Positions 43,147 through 52,658 are shown, counted from the stretch's first letter. The stretch is DNA of 64,000 nucleotides from Woeseiaceae bacterium (GCA_030065985.1 JASJCM010000009.1:157315-221314), one strand, 5' to 3'. Notes: generated by a model not told the origin, from the letters alone. Made by a program: numbers and translations.

Positions 43147-45066
43147 GTGACCGATCTGACTGAGTATTTTGGCGACGCGAGCCCGCTGCGTGAGCACCTG
43201 CCGGGCTTTCAGCCGCGCGCCGGGCAGGCCTGGATGGCCGAAGCTGTCGCCGAGGCCATTGCGGGCTCCGAGCGGCTTATCGTTGAAGCCGGTACCGGCA
43301 CGGGCAAGACCTTTGCCTACCTGATTCCGGCGCTGCAAAGCGGCCGCAAGACGATCATCAGCACTGGCACCAAGGCTTTGCAGGACCAGCTCTACCATCG
43401 CGACCTGCCGCTTGTGGGCAAAGCGGTCGGCAGGCCCGTGACGACGGCATTGCTGAAAGGCCGTGCCAACTACCTGTGCGTGCAGCGGCTCGACCAGGTA
43501 ACAGAGCCGGCCGACTCCCTGGTCGACGATCTCAATGAAGTCCGGGAGTGGCGCCATCGCACCAGCACTGGCGATAAGGCCGAACTCATAGACGTTGCCG
43601 AAGATTCGCCTGTCTGGCCGCTCGTCACGTCGACGGCCGAAAATTGCCTGGGGCAGAAGTGCCCGGAGTACTCCAAGTGTCACGTTGTGAAGGCCCGCAA
43701 GGCAGCGCAGGAAGCGGATCTCGTCGTCGTGAATCACCATCTCCTTCTGGCCGATCTGGCAATGAAAGAAGAGGGCTTTGTCGAGTTTCTGCCGGGGGCA
43801 GAGGCCATCATCATCGACGAGGCGCATCAGCTGCCGGACCTCGCCGTGCAGTTCTTTGGTGTTGCGCTCGGCACGCGGGAGCTTGAGCGCGTCCTCGACG
43901 ACCTGCGTGCAGCGACCCTGGGATTCGCCGACACCGGTTTTCAGCGCCGTATCGACAAGTTGCAGACCGCAATTCGCGTGCTGCGCGCCGATGCGCCGCG
44001 GCAGGAGGGGCGCCACGAGCTGAGCGAGGTCATCGACGACATGCGGGATGCACTCGATGGTCTGGCACACGCAATCCACGATATCCAGGTCGCCATTGCG
44101 GAGCTCGGCGACGCCTCGATCGAAGTTGAAAAAGTCCACGAGCAACTCGTTGGCATCGCCGAGCGTCTCGCGGTGCTCGCGACCGAGGACAGCTGGGACG
44201 GCTTGCGCTGGCTCGAGGTGAATCCACGCAGCCTGCGCATCCACCTCACACCGCTGGACGTGTCCGGAAAGATGAACGGGCTCATCGACAACGGCTTCCA
44301 GGCCTGGGTGTTCACGTCGGCAACCCTCGCGGTCGGCGAGGACTTCTCGCATTTCGCCTCCCGACTCGGAATCGGCGATTCGAGGGGCCTGACGTTCCCG
44401 AGTCCGTATCGTGTCCGGGAGAACGGACTTATTTACCTGCCTCCGGGGCTGCCCCAGCCATCTGACCCTCGCCATACCGAATCGGTCCTGGAGGCGGTAA
44501 CGCCGTTGCTCGAGATGACCGCCGGCGGCATGTTCTGCTTGTTCACGTCGCATCGTGCACTCAACAACGCGAAGAAATGGTTCAGAGCGAACAGGTCTGC
44601 GCTTGGCGGCCGCAAGCTGCTGGCGCAAGGCGATGCGCCGCGCGATGACCTCTTGCGGCGGTTCCGCAAGCTTGGCGACGCCGTGCTGCTCGGAACAGGT
44701 AGTTTCTGGGAAGGCGTCGACGTGCGCGGCCCGGCGCTCAGCATCGTCGCGATCGACAAGTTGCCGTTCGCATCGCCGGCGGATCCCCTGATGATGGCGC
44801 GCCTCGAGTTTATTCGGCGCGAGGGCGGCAACGGCTTCATGGATCATCAGTTGCCGCTTGCCGCACTGGCACTCAAGCAGGGCGCCGGTCGGCTGTTGCG
44901 TGACGACAACGACTTCGGCGTCGTCGTCCTGTGCGATCCGCGCATCACGAGCAAGCGTTATGGCAGTCGCTTCCTCGAGTGTCTTGCCCCGATGCCGAGT
45001 ACCGAGTCGCAAGCCGATGTTGAGGCGTTTCTTGCCGCACACGAGCGGCGTGGAGCTGTGGCATGA
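43147..45066 (+). CDS. yoaA: ATP-dependent DNA helicase YoaA (DinG/XPD family)
   Basis: About 639 residues from GTG 43147. Walker A EAGTGTGKT, an iron-sulfur cluster cysteine set (CVQR, then CLGQKCPEYSKC) and the DEAH box IIDEAHQL identify a DinG/YoaA XPD-type helicase. In E. coli YoaA is a damage-tolerance helicase working with DNA polymerase III chi and lies beside tsaB, as it does here. It overlaps tsaB by 4 bp. A 668-codon frame on the opposite strand is a shadow. Confidence 0.9.
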   Translation: MTDLTEYFGDASPLREHLPGFQPRAGQAWMAEAVAEAIAGSERLIVEAGTGTGKTFAYLIPALQSGRKTIISTGTKALQDQLYHRDLPLVGKAVGRPVTTALLKGRANYLCVQRLDQVTEPADSLVDDLNEVREWRHRTSTGDKAELIDVAEDSPVWPLVTSTAENCLGQKCPEYSKCHVVKARKAAQEADLVVVNHHLLLADLAMKEEGFVEFLPGAEAIIIDEAHQLPDLAVQFFGVALGTRELERVLDDLRAATLGFADTGFQRRIDKLQTAIRVLRADAPRQEGRHELSEVIDDMRDALDGLAHAIHDIQVAIAELGDASIEVEKVHEQLVGIAERLAVLATEDSWDGLRWLEVNPRSLRIHLTPLDVSGKMNGLIDNGFQAWVFTSATLAVGEDFSHFASRLGIGDSRGLTFPSPYRVRENGLIYLPPGLPQPSDPRHTESVLEAVTPLLEMTAGGMFCLFTSHRALNNAKKWFRANRSALGGRKLLAQGDAPRDDLLRRFRKLGDAVLLGTGSFWEGVDVRGPALSIVAIDKLPFASPADPLMMARLEFIRREGGNGFMDHQLPLAALALKQGAGRLLRDDNDFGVVVLCDPRITSKRYGSRFLECLAPMPSTESQADVEAFLAAHERRGAVA

Positions 45067-45761
45067 AACTGTTGGCGATCGATACGTCGTCCGTGGCGTG
45101 TTCCGTCGCACTGCAGTCTGGTGAACAACTGGAAGAGCGGCATGAGGAGCAGGCGCGCGAGCATACGCGTCTGCTGACGCCGATGATCCGTGATGTCATC
45201 GAATCGAGCGGCATCGAGTTGGACGAGCTCGATGCGATCGTGCTGGGCAACGGACCCGGTTCGTTCATCGGCATGCGCATTGCCGCCTCGGTCGTGCAAG
45301 GGCTTGCGCACGGAGCCGGATTGGCGATCGTTCCTGTCTCGTCGCTGGCGGCCGTAGCCGCCGAGGTGTTTGCGACGAGAGATGCTGTCGAGGCCATCGT
45401 TACTCAGGATGCGCATATGAACGAGGTCTACCTCGGCGTCTTTCGACGTGGCGCCGGCGGTATTCTGGAGGAACGATTTCCGGAGCGCCTGCAATCGCAG
45501 ACTCGTATCGAGGAGCTCGACGAGGCCGGCGCGGAGACACGCGTCGCGGCAGGATTCGGCTGGCAGCGCTACCCGGTGCTGGCAGAGGCAAATCAGGCGA
45601 TCATCGGGTCATTCTCGGCGGTGGAGTATCCGAAGGCGCGCTACCTGCTTGCTCTTGGTGCCGCGGCATTGAATCGTGGCGGGGCTGTTTCACCAGAGCA
45701 TCTAGTGCCGGCCTACTTGCGCAGCAAGGTGGCAGAAAAACCGGGTCAGAGTGACTCGTAA
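45063..45761 (+). CDS. tsaB: tRNA threonylcarbamoyladenosine biosynthesis protein TsaB
   Basis: 232 residues, normal TsaB length. An ASKHA-type N-terminus (MKLLAIDTSSVACSVAL) and the motif GNGPGSFIGMRIAASVVQGL identify it. It forms the TsaBDE complex that makes t6A37 on ANN-decoding tRNAs. Overlap with yoaA suggests joint expression. It ends 55 bp before phoB. Confidence 0.93.
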   Translation: MKLLAIDTSSVACSVALQSGEQLEERHEEQAREHTRLLTPMIRDVIESSGIELDELDAIVLGNGPGSFIGMRIAASVVQGLAHGAGLAIVPVSSLAAVAAEVFATRDAVEAIVTQDAHMNEVYLGVFRRGAGGILEERFPERLQSQTRIEELDEAGAETRVAAGFGWQRYPVLAEANQAIIGSFSAVEYPKARYLLALGAAALNRGGAVSPEHLVPAYLRSKVAEKPGQSDS

Positions 45762-45772
45762 CAGTTCTGTAA

Positions 45773-45778
45773 TATACT
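45773..45778 (+). promoter_or_regulatory. Possible phoB promoter -10 element
   Basis: TATACT 39 bp before the phoB ATG, embedded in CTGTAATATACTGCTGC. That stretch contains CTG repeats reminiscent of Pho-box half-sites, but with 10-bp rather than 11-bp spacing. Autoregulation of phoBR is usual in the family. The evidence here is weak. Confidence 0.35.
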
Positions 45779-45816
45779 GCTGCTGAAATGCATGGTTTCC
45801 CAAACCCTGAACCAGC

Positions 45817-46509
45817 ATGGCCGCAAAGAAGATACTAGTCGTAGAGGACGAACAAGCGATACGCGAGATGATTGCCTTTCATTTGTCGCGTGCCGGCTAT
45901 GGCGTTATTGAGGCGTCCGATTGCCGTGAGGCTCGCGAGGCCATTGCCGACGATCGTCCTGACCTCGCGCTGGTCGACTGGATGTTGCCAGATATCAGTG
46001 GGCTCGAGTTGACGCGCATGTTGAAACGCGAAAAGGACTACGAGGACCTCGCGATCATCATGCTGACGGCGCGAGCCGAGGAACGTGACAAAGTCACAGG
46101 CCTCGAGGGTGGTGCCGATGACTACATTACAAAGCCATTCTCACCGCGCGAACTCGTGGCCCGAATCCAGGCCGTACTCAGACGGTCAGGTTCCGCAAAC
46201 GACGAAGTTGTCAGTGCCGGCGTCCTTGAACTGGACACGGCTGGACATCGGGTTATGTCACTGGGCAAGGAAATCAAGCTTGGACCGACCGAGTACCGGC
46301 TGCTGAATTTCCTCATGACGCATCCCGAGCGCGTCTACAGCCGCACGCAGCTTCTCGATCGCGTATGGGGTGCCAATGTGTATGTCGAAGAACGTACTGT
46401 CGACGTGCATGTGCGCCGTTTGCGCAAAGCGCTGGCCGACGCGAAGGCCGACGCCTACATCCAGACTGTTCGCGGTGCCGGCTACCGATTCTCTACACGC
46501 GATGTCTGA
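45817..46509 (+). CDS. phoB: Phosphate response regulator PhoB
   Basis: 230 residues. A receiver domain has the acidic pair at residues 10-12 (VVEDE) and phospho-acceptor D54 (LALVDWMLPD). A winged-helix OmpR-type domain follows from about residue 130 (GPTEYRLLNFLMTHPERVYSR). PhoB binds Pho boxes, two of which are visible in this window. It overlaps phoR by 8 bp. Confidence 0.95.
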   Translation: MAAKKILVVEDEQAIREMIAFHLSRAGYGVIEASDCREAREAIADDRPDLALVDWMLPDISGLELTRMLKREKDYEDLAIIMLTARAEERDKVTGLEGGADDYITKPFSPRELVARIQAVLRRSGSANDEVVSAGVLELDTAGHRVMSLGKEIKLGPTEYRLLNFLMTHPERVYSRTQLLDRVWGANVYVEERTVDVHVRRLRKALADAKADAYIQTVRGAGYRFSTRDV

Positions 46510-47806
46510 CGCCGCCAAGAAACTCCTGAGCGGAATCGCACTCCTCCTCATTGGCGGTGCAGCGATCGGATGGATTTATGGACGACCGGATACCGGCCTC
46601 CTTGTCGCGGCATTGCTGGCCCTGGTATGGCAGGTTCGCCAGTTACTCAGTTTCGACCGCTCGTTGCGAACCGACAACTTCGATGATTTTCGCGTCGGTG
46701 AGGGCATCTGGGAACAAATGTTCTCGCGCTTTCGCTTCGAGCGAGACCGGGCGGCACGACGTAAGCAAGCCTACCGAGAGTTGTTAAAGGAAATCCGCAA
46801 GTCGACCAACGCGATGCCGGATGGCGCTGTCATTCTGACCGAAGAGAACGAGATCGTGACCTGCAATCGCGCCGCCAAAGCTTTGGCAGGTCTGAAACGC
46901 AAGAAGGACCGAGGACAACGCGTCGACAACATTCTTCGCGACCCTGGCTTGACGAAATTGCTGCAAGCCGACGACAAGTCGGAGACGGTGGAAATTGCCT
47001 CGCCGGTAGGTGATGGCAAGTGGCTGAATTGCCGCGTCGTACCGTATGGCGCAGATCAGAAGTTACTTTTGCTGCGCGACGTCACCGAGCGCATGCGTCT
47101 TAGCAAGATGCGTCGTGACTTCGTCGCTAATGCTTCTCACGAACTGCGTTCTCCATTGACCGTTATCAATGGATATCTTGACGCGCTTTCGGACGATGAG
47201 CAGATTCCGCCTGGCTGGGCCAAGCCAGTCGAGCAGATGCAGGGGCAGGCGAAGCGCATGCGCAAGATCCTCGGCGAACTACTCGAACTGTCGCGACTCG
47301 AGGGGTCCAGCACCGTTAAGGAAGAGGAGCCAATCGACGTGGTTGCGCTGTTCGAAAATGCGCAACAGGCATTCGAAGGCCACGCGAATTTAGCCGACAT
47401 CGTTGTTAACGCGGATTCCAAGGCGCGACTGCGCGGTAGCGCGGCGGAAATCGAGACGGTTATCGTCAACCTGCTGTCGAATGCTGCGCGGTTTACGCCG
47501 ACTGACGGAACGATTACGTTGACGTGGCGATCCGGCCCGGACGGGGCTGACCTGATTGTCTCCGACACCGGTGAAGGCATCGATCCGGAGTTCGTCCCGC
47601 GCCTGACCGAGCGGTTCTTCCGGGTCGACAAGGGCCGGAGCCGCGAAGACGGCGGCACGGGTCTTGGCCTCGCGATCGTAAAACATGTCCTGGCCCGTCA
47701 CGATGCAGAGTTGACCATTACGAGCGAGCCGGGCGAGGGCAGTGAGTTCTGCTGCAGCTTCCCCACCTCTCGAGTCGTCGTATCCCCACTCGTCGCTCTG
47801 TCATAA
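46502..47806 (+). CDS. phoR: Phosphate sensor histidine kinase PhoR
   Basis: 434 residues from ATG 46502. Two hydrophobic segments at the N-terminus (about 8-26 and 31-45), a PAS domain (about 95-190), and the HisKA domain with H213 in NASHELRSPL. A HATPase domain follows with DTGEGIDP and GGTGLGLAIVKH. It senses phosphate status through the Pst-PhoU complex and phosphorylates PhoB. The overlap with phoB means tight coupling. Confidence 0.94.
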   Translation: MSDAAKKLLSGIALLLIGGAAIGWIYGRPDTGLLVAALLALVWQVRQLLSFDRSLRTDNFDDFRVGEGIWEQMFSRFRFERDRAARRKQAYRELLKEIRKSTNAMPDGAVILTEENEIVTCNRAAKALAGLKRKKDRGQRVDNILRDPGLTKLLQADDKSETVEIASPVGDGKWLNCRVVPYGADQKLLLLRDVTERMRLSKMRRDFVANASHELRSPLTVINGYLDALSDDEQIPPGWAKPVEQMQGQAKRMRKILGELLELSRLEGSSTVKEEEPIDVVALFENAQQAFEGHANLADIVVNADSKARLRGSAAEIETVIVNLLSNAARFTPTDGTITLTWRSGPDGADLIVSDTGEGIDPEFVPRLTERFFRVDKGRSREDGGTGLGLAIVKHVLARHDAELTITSEPGEGSEFCCSFPTSRVVVSPLVALS

Positions 47807-47826
47807 AACTGCAATATTCCTGTCAT
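47798..47826 (+). promoter_or_regulatory. Pho box upstream of the porin gene
   Basis: CTGTCAT at 47798, CTGCAAT at 47809 and CTGTCAT at 47820 are direct repeats exactly 11 bp apart, separated by AT-rich 4-mers. This is the PhoB operator pattern (7-bp half-site plus 4-bp A/T spacer). It begins inside the last codons of phoR and lies about 95 bp before the porin start. Confidence 0.88.
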
Positions 47827-47919
47827 ATAAGCGACATGTCGCGTCATTAACGTGCCGCTAACTTGTTCGTAACCTGACAGAAATGAAGAGCCACGAGCTC
47901 TTACTTGGGGATCAAATCA

Positions 47920-48999
47920 ATGAAAGTACGTATTCTGCTGGCATCCGCTCTGGCCGCTTCGTTCGTGATGTCTGCACCGGCAGCGGCGCAGGAAAGCTGG
48001 GCCGACCGAATCAAGTTCAAGGGCGATACTCGTATCCGTCACGAATCGATTGACGAGGACGGCGAGGAAGATCGCCACCGCATGCGTTTCCGCGCACGAT
48101 TGGGTCTGTCAGCCAGAGTAACCGACGACGTCAACTTCGTGTTCCAACTTGCGACAGGTGGTGACAGCCCCGTGTCGACCAATCAGTCATTCGACGACGG
48201 TTTTTCGACCAAGGACATTGGCGTCGACCTCGCCTACATCGACTGGAAGATCTCGGACAACGTGAACTTCTACGGCGGCAAGATGAAGAACCCGATGTTC
48301 AGGGCGGGCAGCGTGCCGCTCATCTGGGACGGCGACCTCAACCCCGAGGGCCTTGCCATCAAATTCTCGCAGGGTGGCTTCTTTGGCACGGCTGCCGGGT
48401 TTTCCGTTGAAGAGCGTGGTAGCTCGGATGATTCGCTGCTGTATGTCGTTCAGGCCGGTTACAAATTCAAGGTTGGCGACAATGCCAGCCTGACGGCAGG
48501 CGCCGGCTACTTTGCCTACACCGAGACGATCGGCAATGAGCCGTTCTACAACGGGAGTTCGAAGGGTAATACGGTCGACATAAACGGCGACTATGTTTAC
48601 GACTACCAGAACACAGAGATCTTCGCGCAGTTTGACACGAAGGTCGGCGACTGGCCGCTCAAGATCTACGCTCACGCAACGCAGAACAACGAGGTAAGCC
48701 AGGAAGACATGGGTTACGCCTTTGGCGCCAAGATCGGTTCAGCCAAAACGGCAGGCGCTTCGGAGTACAGCTGGACGTACCAGGATATCGAGGCAGATGC
48801 CGTGATTGGCACCTTCAATGACTCGGACTTCGGCGGTGGCGGCACCGACTCGGATGGTCACATACTCAAGGCGAAGTACGCCGTATCCAAGAAGATCTTT
48901 ATTGGTGGTACGCTGTTCATTAACAACGTCGATCGTTTTCAGGGCACCGAGCATGATTACTCTCGGCTGCAGCTTGACGTAGAATTCAAGTTCAACTGA
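47920..48999 (+). CDS. Putative porin, phosphate-starvation type
   Basis: 359 residues from ATG 47920. Signal peptide ends near SAPAAAQES. The mature protein is alternating beta-strand with many aromatic residues and ends in the outer-membrane signature VEFKFN, with a terminal aromatic two residues from the end. It fits the Porin_5/putative-porin family. A Pho box upstream and phoU downstream point to phosphate or polyphosphate uptake, functionally like OprP/OprO. Substrate is inferred from context. Confidence 0.82.
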   Translation: MKVRILLASALAASFVMSAPAAAQESWADRIKFKGDTRIRHESIDEDGEEDRHRMRFRARLGLSARVTDDVNFVFQLATGGDSPVSTNQSFDDGFSTKDIGVDLAYIDWKISDNVNFYGGKMKNPMFRAGSVPLIWDGDLNPEGLAIKFSQGGFFGTAAGFSVEERGSSDDSLLYVVQAGYKFKVGDNASLTAGAGYFAYTETIGNEPFYNGSSKGNTVDINGDYVYDYQNTEIFAQFDTKVGDWPLKIYAHATQNNEVSQEDMGYAFGAKIGSAKTAGASEYSWTYQDIEADAVIGTFNDSDFGGGGTDSDGHILKAKYAVSKKIFIGGTLFINNVDRFQGTEHDYSRLQLDVEFKFN

Positions 49000-49018
49000 C
49001 GGAGGCCGGAGGGCCACC

Positions 49019-49735
49019 ATGGAAGCATCCGAACTAACAGGGCACATATCGCGCCGCTTTGATAAAGATATCGAGGACTTACGCAACAACGTCCTCGCTA
49101 TGGGCGGACTCGTGGAGTCGCAGTTGTCGCAGGCGATCGCAGCGATCGTCAGCGGCGACAGCGAGCTCGGCCTGCAGGTCGCGAAAGACGACTATAAGGT
49201 TAATAATCTCGAAGTCACGATTGACGAAGAGTGTGGACGCATCCTGGCGACGCGCGCGCCGGCAGCCAGCGACCTGCGCCTCATCGTTGCGATCATCAAA
49301 ACCATTACGGATCTCGAGCGCATTGGAGACGAAGCCGAGAAGATCGGCTTCCTCGCCTCCAAGCTCGCGGCCATGGACAGACCGGCAGATTCGTATCGTG
49401 AACTGAAGACGCTCGGTAATCACGTGGCGCACATGGTTCGCGATGCGATGAATGCATTCGCGCGCCTGGATATCGAGGAAGCCTGGGAGACGGTTCAGGA
49501 GGACGAGCGCGTCGACGAGGAATACGAAGCCATCCAGCGCCAGTGCATCACCTTCATGATGGAAGACCCGCGTTCAATCAAACGCGTCATGAACGTGACT
49601 TGGTGCGCCCGCTCGCTGGAGCGCATTGGCGACCACGCCAAGAATATCTGCGAATATGTCATCTATATGGTGCAGGGGCGGGATGTACGTCATACTCTGG
49701 GCTCAGAAGCTACTGGATCTGAAACCAGCGAATGA
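49019..49735 (+). CDS. phoU: Phosphate signalling protein PhoU
   Basis: 238 residues with the two-fold PhoU helical repeat: FDKDIEDLRNNVLAMGGLVE in the first half and IQRQCITFMMEDPRSIKR in the second. The metal-binding E/D-containing motifs (RIGDEAEKIG, RIGDHAKNICE) are both present. PhoU links Pst transport to PhoR inhibition. Unusually it lies after the porin and before dsbB, not next to pstB. GGAGG precedes it and it overlaps dsbB by 4 bp. Confidence 0.95.
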   Translation: MEASELTGHISRRFDKDIEDLRNNVLAMGGLVESQLSQAIAAIVSGDSELGLQVAKDDYKVNNLEVTIDEECGRILATRAPAASDLRLIVAIIKTITDLERIGDEAEKIGFLASKLAAMDRPADSYRELKTLGNHVAHMVRDAMNAFARLDIEEAWETVQEDERVDEEYEAIQRQCITFMMEDPRSIKRVMNVTWCARSLERIGDHAKNICEYVIYMVQGRDVRHTLGSEATGSETSE

Positions 49736-50223
49736 CCTTACCCGGTAAGCGCCTGCTGAATTTCGCAGGCTTTCTCGCATGTACGGGCATGATGGGCTTT
49801 GCACTGTATGCCCAGCATGTTCTGTTCCTGGACCCTTGCCCCCTCTGCGTGTTCCAGCGGGTTGCTACGATCGCGCTCGGCGTGGTGTTCCTGATTGCGG
49901 CGCTGCACAACCCCGGGCAGCTTGGCTCGCGAATCTACGGCGGGCTCGTCATTCTGACGGCCGGGTTCGGCGCCGGTGTCGCGAGTTGGCATGTCTACCT
50001 GCAGAATCTGCCCAAGGAAGAAGTACCGTCGTGCGGTCCCGGATTCGAGTACATCATGGACAATTTCGCGTTGTTTGACGCGCTCGATATGATTTTCCAG
50101 GGGTCCGGCGAGTGCGCCGACGTGGTTTGGCGCATGCTGGGTTTGTCTATGCCCACCTGGGTGATTATCGGCCTCGGTGGCCTGCTGATTGCCGGCACCT
50201 GGAATAACTTCCGCAGAGCCTGA
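49732..50223 (+). CDS. dsbB: Disulfide bond formation protein DsbB
   Basis: 163 residues with four transmembrane helices. The quinone-linked pair is CPLC at C36/C39. The periplasmic loop pair is C101 and C128. It reoxidises DsbA with ubiquinone. It is translationally coupled to phoU by an ATGA overlap, a pairing with no obvious functional logic. It is convergent with dapE. Confidence 0.94.
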   Translation: MTLPGKRLLNFAGFLACTGMMGFALYAQHVLFLDPCPLCVFQRVATIALGVVFLIAALHNPGQLGSRIYGGLVILTAGFGAGVASWHVYLQNLPKEEVPSCGPGFEYIMDNFALFDALDMIFQGSGECADVVWRMLGLSMPTWVIIGLGGLLIAGTWNNFRRA

Positions 50224-50226
50224 GCC

Positions 50227-51369
50227 TCAGAGCAGCATCAGCTCCATGATGCGCTTGTACATCTTTGTTAATGCGACAACGTCGTCGACACTCACGTGTT
50301 CGTCGATCTTGTGAATCGACGCGTTCACCGGGCCGAGCTCGACCACGTCGACGCCAGCCGGCGAAATGAACCGGCCATCTGAGGTGCCTCCGCCGGTAGA
50401 CAGTTCCGGAGCGCTGCCGGTCAGTTCGGTCACGGCCTGGTGGACGGCATTAATGAGCTTGCCGGGCTGTGTCAGGAAGGGCTTGCCTGACAGGTGCCAG
50501 TTAAGTTCGTAGTCGATATCGTGGCCGTCAAAAACGGAATGCACCTTTTCCTGCAATGACTCGTGCGTCCACTCGGTTGAATAGCGAAAATTGAAGCGTG
50601 CCGACAGTTCGCCCGGTGTCACGTTGGGCGCGCCGATGCCCGCGCGAACGTCAACTACCTGGAAACTGGTTGGCGGGAAGTACTCGTTACCGTCGTCCCA
50701 GTGAATGTCATGCAACTCTGCAAGTACCGGTGCGAAGCGCCGAATCGGATTGTCCGCAAGTTGTGGGTAGGCGACATGTCCCTGCACGCCCTTGACGGTC
50801 AGCATGCCGCTTAGCGAACCGCGCCGGCCGATACGGACAACATCGCCCAGCTTGCTTTGACTCGATGGCTCGCCGAGCACGCACCAGTCAATCGACTCGC
50901 TTCTGTCCTCGAGGGCTTCCATGACCTTTAGCGTTCCATCGCGCGCACGTCCTTCTTCGTCGCTGGTAATCAACAGCGCAATGCTGCCTCCAGCGTCCGG
51001 GTGCTCTTCGAGGAATTCCTCGAGCGCAACGATCATGGCGGCCAGCCCGCTTTTCATATCGGCAGACCCGCGCGCGTAGAGATCGCCATCTTTGAATGTC
51101 GGCTCGAACGGCGGGCTTGACCATTCGGCTTCATCGCCCGGCGGAACGACGTCCGTATGGCCGGCAAAGCAGAAGACCGGCGACCCGCCGCCGCGTCGTG
51201 CCCAGAGATTGGTTACGTCGTTGAATTGCAGGGTTTCGCAGTCAAATCCGAGCGGCTCAAGCCGCTCGCTCAGCAGTGCCTGACAGCCGGCATCGTCGGG
51301 TGTCACCGAGCGACGCCGGATCAGGTCGCAGAGTAGTGCGATTGTCGGGTCTTTGAGTTCGTCAGCCAT
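50227..51369 (-). CDS. dapE: Succinyl-diaminopimelate desuccinylase DapE
   Basis: 380 residues, the usual DapE size. M20 peptidase metal motifs are present: FAGHTDVVPPGD, LYARGSADMKSG and TSDEEG, and a C-terminal GGGTSDGRF. It hydrolyses N-succinyl-LL-diaminopimelate in lysine and peptidoglycan synthesis, using two zinc ions. It stands alone on the minus strand within the Pho region. Confidence 0.95.
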   Translation of the reverse strand: MADELKDPTIALLCDLIRRRSVTPDDAGCQALLSERLEPLGFDCETLQFNDVTNLWARRGGGSPVFCFAGHTDVVPPGDEAEWSSPPFEPTFKDGDLYARGSADMKSGLAAMIVALEEFLEEHPDAGGSIALLITSDEEGRARDGTLKVMEALEDRSESIDWCVLGEPSSQSKLGDVVRIGRRGSLSGMLTVKGVQGHVAYPQLADNPIRRFAPVLAELHDIHWDDGNEYFPPTSFQVVDVRAGIGAPNVTPGELSARFNFRYSTEWTHESLQEKVHSVFDGHDIDYELNWHLSGKPFLTQPGKLINAVHQAVTELTGSAPELSTGGGTSDGRFISPAGVDVVELGPVNASIHKIDEHVSVDDVVALTKMYKRIMELMLL

Positions 51370-51456
51370 TGCCTGAATAATGCTACATAAATCTATGAAA
51401 AATAATAAAAAGTCGTCATTTCAGCCGGTCGCAATAAGAGCACTTAAGGGCCCTGA

Positions 51457-51478
51457 TTGCAACAATTCGGTAACAATT
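51457..51478 (+). promoter_or_regulatory. Pho box upstream of pstS
   Basis: TTGCAACAATT followed directly by CGGTAACAATT: two 11-bp direct repeats, each a 7-bp half-site plus the 4-bp spacer AATT. It lies 49-70 bp before the pstS GTG. The half-sites (TTGCAAC, CGGTAAC) differ from the CTGTCAT form before the porin, so affinity may differ. Confidence 0.72.
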
Positions 51479-51526
51479 CGGCCTTAAGCTTTGCGCATGT
51501 TTGATCACCACCCCGGGAGAATCCCT

Positions 51527-52591
51527 GTGAGTATTCATCGCAAAGTTATTGCACTGACCGCCGCTGCCGCTGTTGGCCTTACGGCCGCCGCCAGCGTGTT
51601 TGCCCAAGCCGGCCGCGACTATGTGTATGTCGTCGGTTCGTCGACAGTCTATCCGTTTAGCACGGTAGTTGCCGAGCGTTTCGGCCGGAGCAGCGAATTC
51701 AAGACGCCGAAGATCGAGTCCACGGGCTCGGGTGGCGGCCTGAAGCTGTTCTGCGATGGTGTTGGCGTCGATTATCCGGACGTTGCCAACTCATCGCGTG
51801 CCATCAAGCGGTCCGAGGTTGAGACCTGCGCGTCAAATGGCGTTACCGAGATTATCGAAGTGCGGATCGGCTATGACGGTATCGTTGTCGCCAACGCAAT
51901 CGGAGGCGATACGTACGAACTGAGCCGCGAGGACATCTTCCTTGCATTGGCCAAGGAAGTGCCCGGGGAGGCCGAAGGTGAGCTCATCGAGAACCCTTAC
52001 ACGACCTGGAAAGACGTCAACGCCAAGTTGCCGGACGTGAAGATCGAGGTGCTTGGTCCGCCGCCGACGTCGGGTACGCGTGATGCCTTTGTCGAGCTTG
52101 CGATGGAAGGCGGCTGCAAGGCCACGCCATGGATTGCGGCGCTGAAGAAATCTGACAAGAACCAGTACAAGTCCGTTTGCCATACGATCCGTGAGGATGG
52201 CGTATTCGTCGAAGCCGGTGAAAATGACAACCTGATCGTGCAGAAGCTGCAGGCTAATCCTGACGCACTGGGCATCTTCGGTTTTAGCTTCCTCGACCAG
52301 AACATGGAGAAGGTCAAGGGCTCGCTGATCGATGGTGTTGAGCCGACGTTTGACGCAATTGCGGATGGTTCCTACCCGATATCACGTCCGCTGTTCTTCT
52401 ACGCGAAGAAAGCGCACGTTGACGTGATTCCGGGCCTGCGCGGGTTCCTGCGAGAGTTCACGAGCGAGCGCGCTTGGGGCGAGGAGGGTTATCTCTCCGA
52501 CCGCGGTCTGATTCCGATGCCGGACGAAGAGCGCAATGCGGTCGCAACCGCGGTTCGCGACCTCACGCCGCTGTCGCTGGCGGCCGAATAA
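51527..52591 (+). CDS. pstS: Phosphate ABC transporter substrate-binding protein PstS
   Basis: 354 residues from GTG 51527 (GGGAG upstream; ATG 51491 is in frame but lacks a ribosome-binding site). Signal peptide ends near AASVFAQ. Phosphate-binding motifs are VVGSSTVYPF, ESTGSGGGLK and PPTSGTRDAF. It is a periplasmic binding protein delivering phosphate to PstCAB. It is the first gene of pstSCAB, with a Pho box upstream and a GC hairpin downstream. Confidence 0.95.
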   Translation: MSIHRKVIALTAAAAVGLTAAASVFAQAGRDYVYVVGSSTVYPFSTVVAERFGRSSEFKTPKIESTGSGGGLKLFCDGVGVDYPDVANSSRAIKRSEVETCASNGVTEIIEVRIGYDGIVVANAIGGDTYELSREDIFLALAKEVPGEAEGELIENPYTTWKDVNAKLPDVKIEVLGPPPTSGTRDAFVELAMEGGCKATPWIAALKKSDKNQYKSVCHTIREDGVFVEAGENDNLIVQKLQANPDALGIFGFSFLDQNMEKVKGSLIDGVEPTFDAIADGSYPISRPLFFYAKKAHVDVIPGLRGFLREFTSERAWGEEGYLSDRGLIPMPDEERNAVATAVRDLTPLSLAAE

Positions 52592-52611
52592 AGCGCTAGA
52601 ATAACGAGCCA

Positions 52612-52637
52612 GGCGGCGATCCGTACGGGTCGCCGCC
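52612..52637 (+). terminator. GC-rich hairpin between pstS and pstC
   Basis: GGCGGCGA pairs with TCGCCGCC around a 10-nt loop, starting 20 bp after the pstS stop. There is no T-run, so it is better read as an attenuating or mRNA-stabilising hairpin. Such a hairpin commonly lets pstS be made in excess over the membrane subunits. Confidence 0.6.
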
Positions 52638-52658
52638 GTTCGTTGCGACAAGAATAAA

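Noticed and set aside
43105..45111. A 668-codon frame on the minus strand opposite yoaA
   Set aside because: It lies wholly opposite a well-conserved helicase gene, has no recognisable domain and shows the composition of an antisense shadow in GC-rich DNA.
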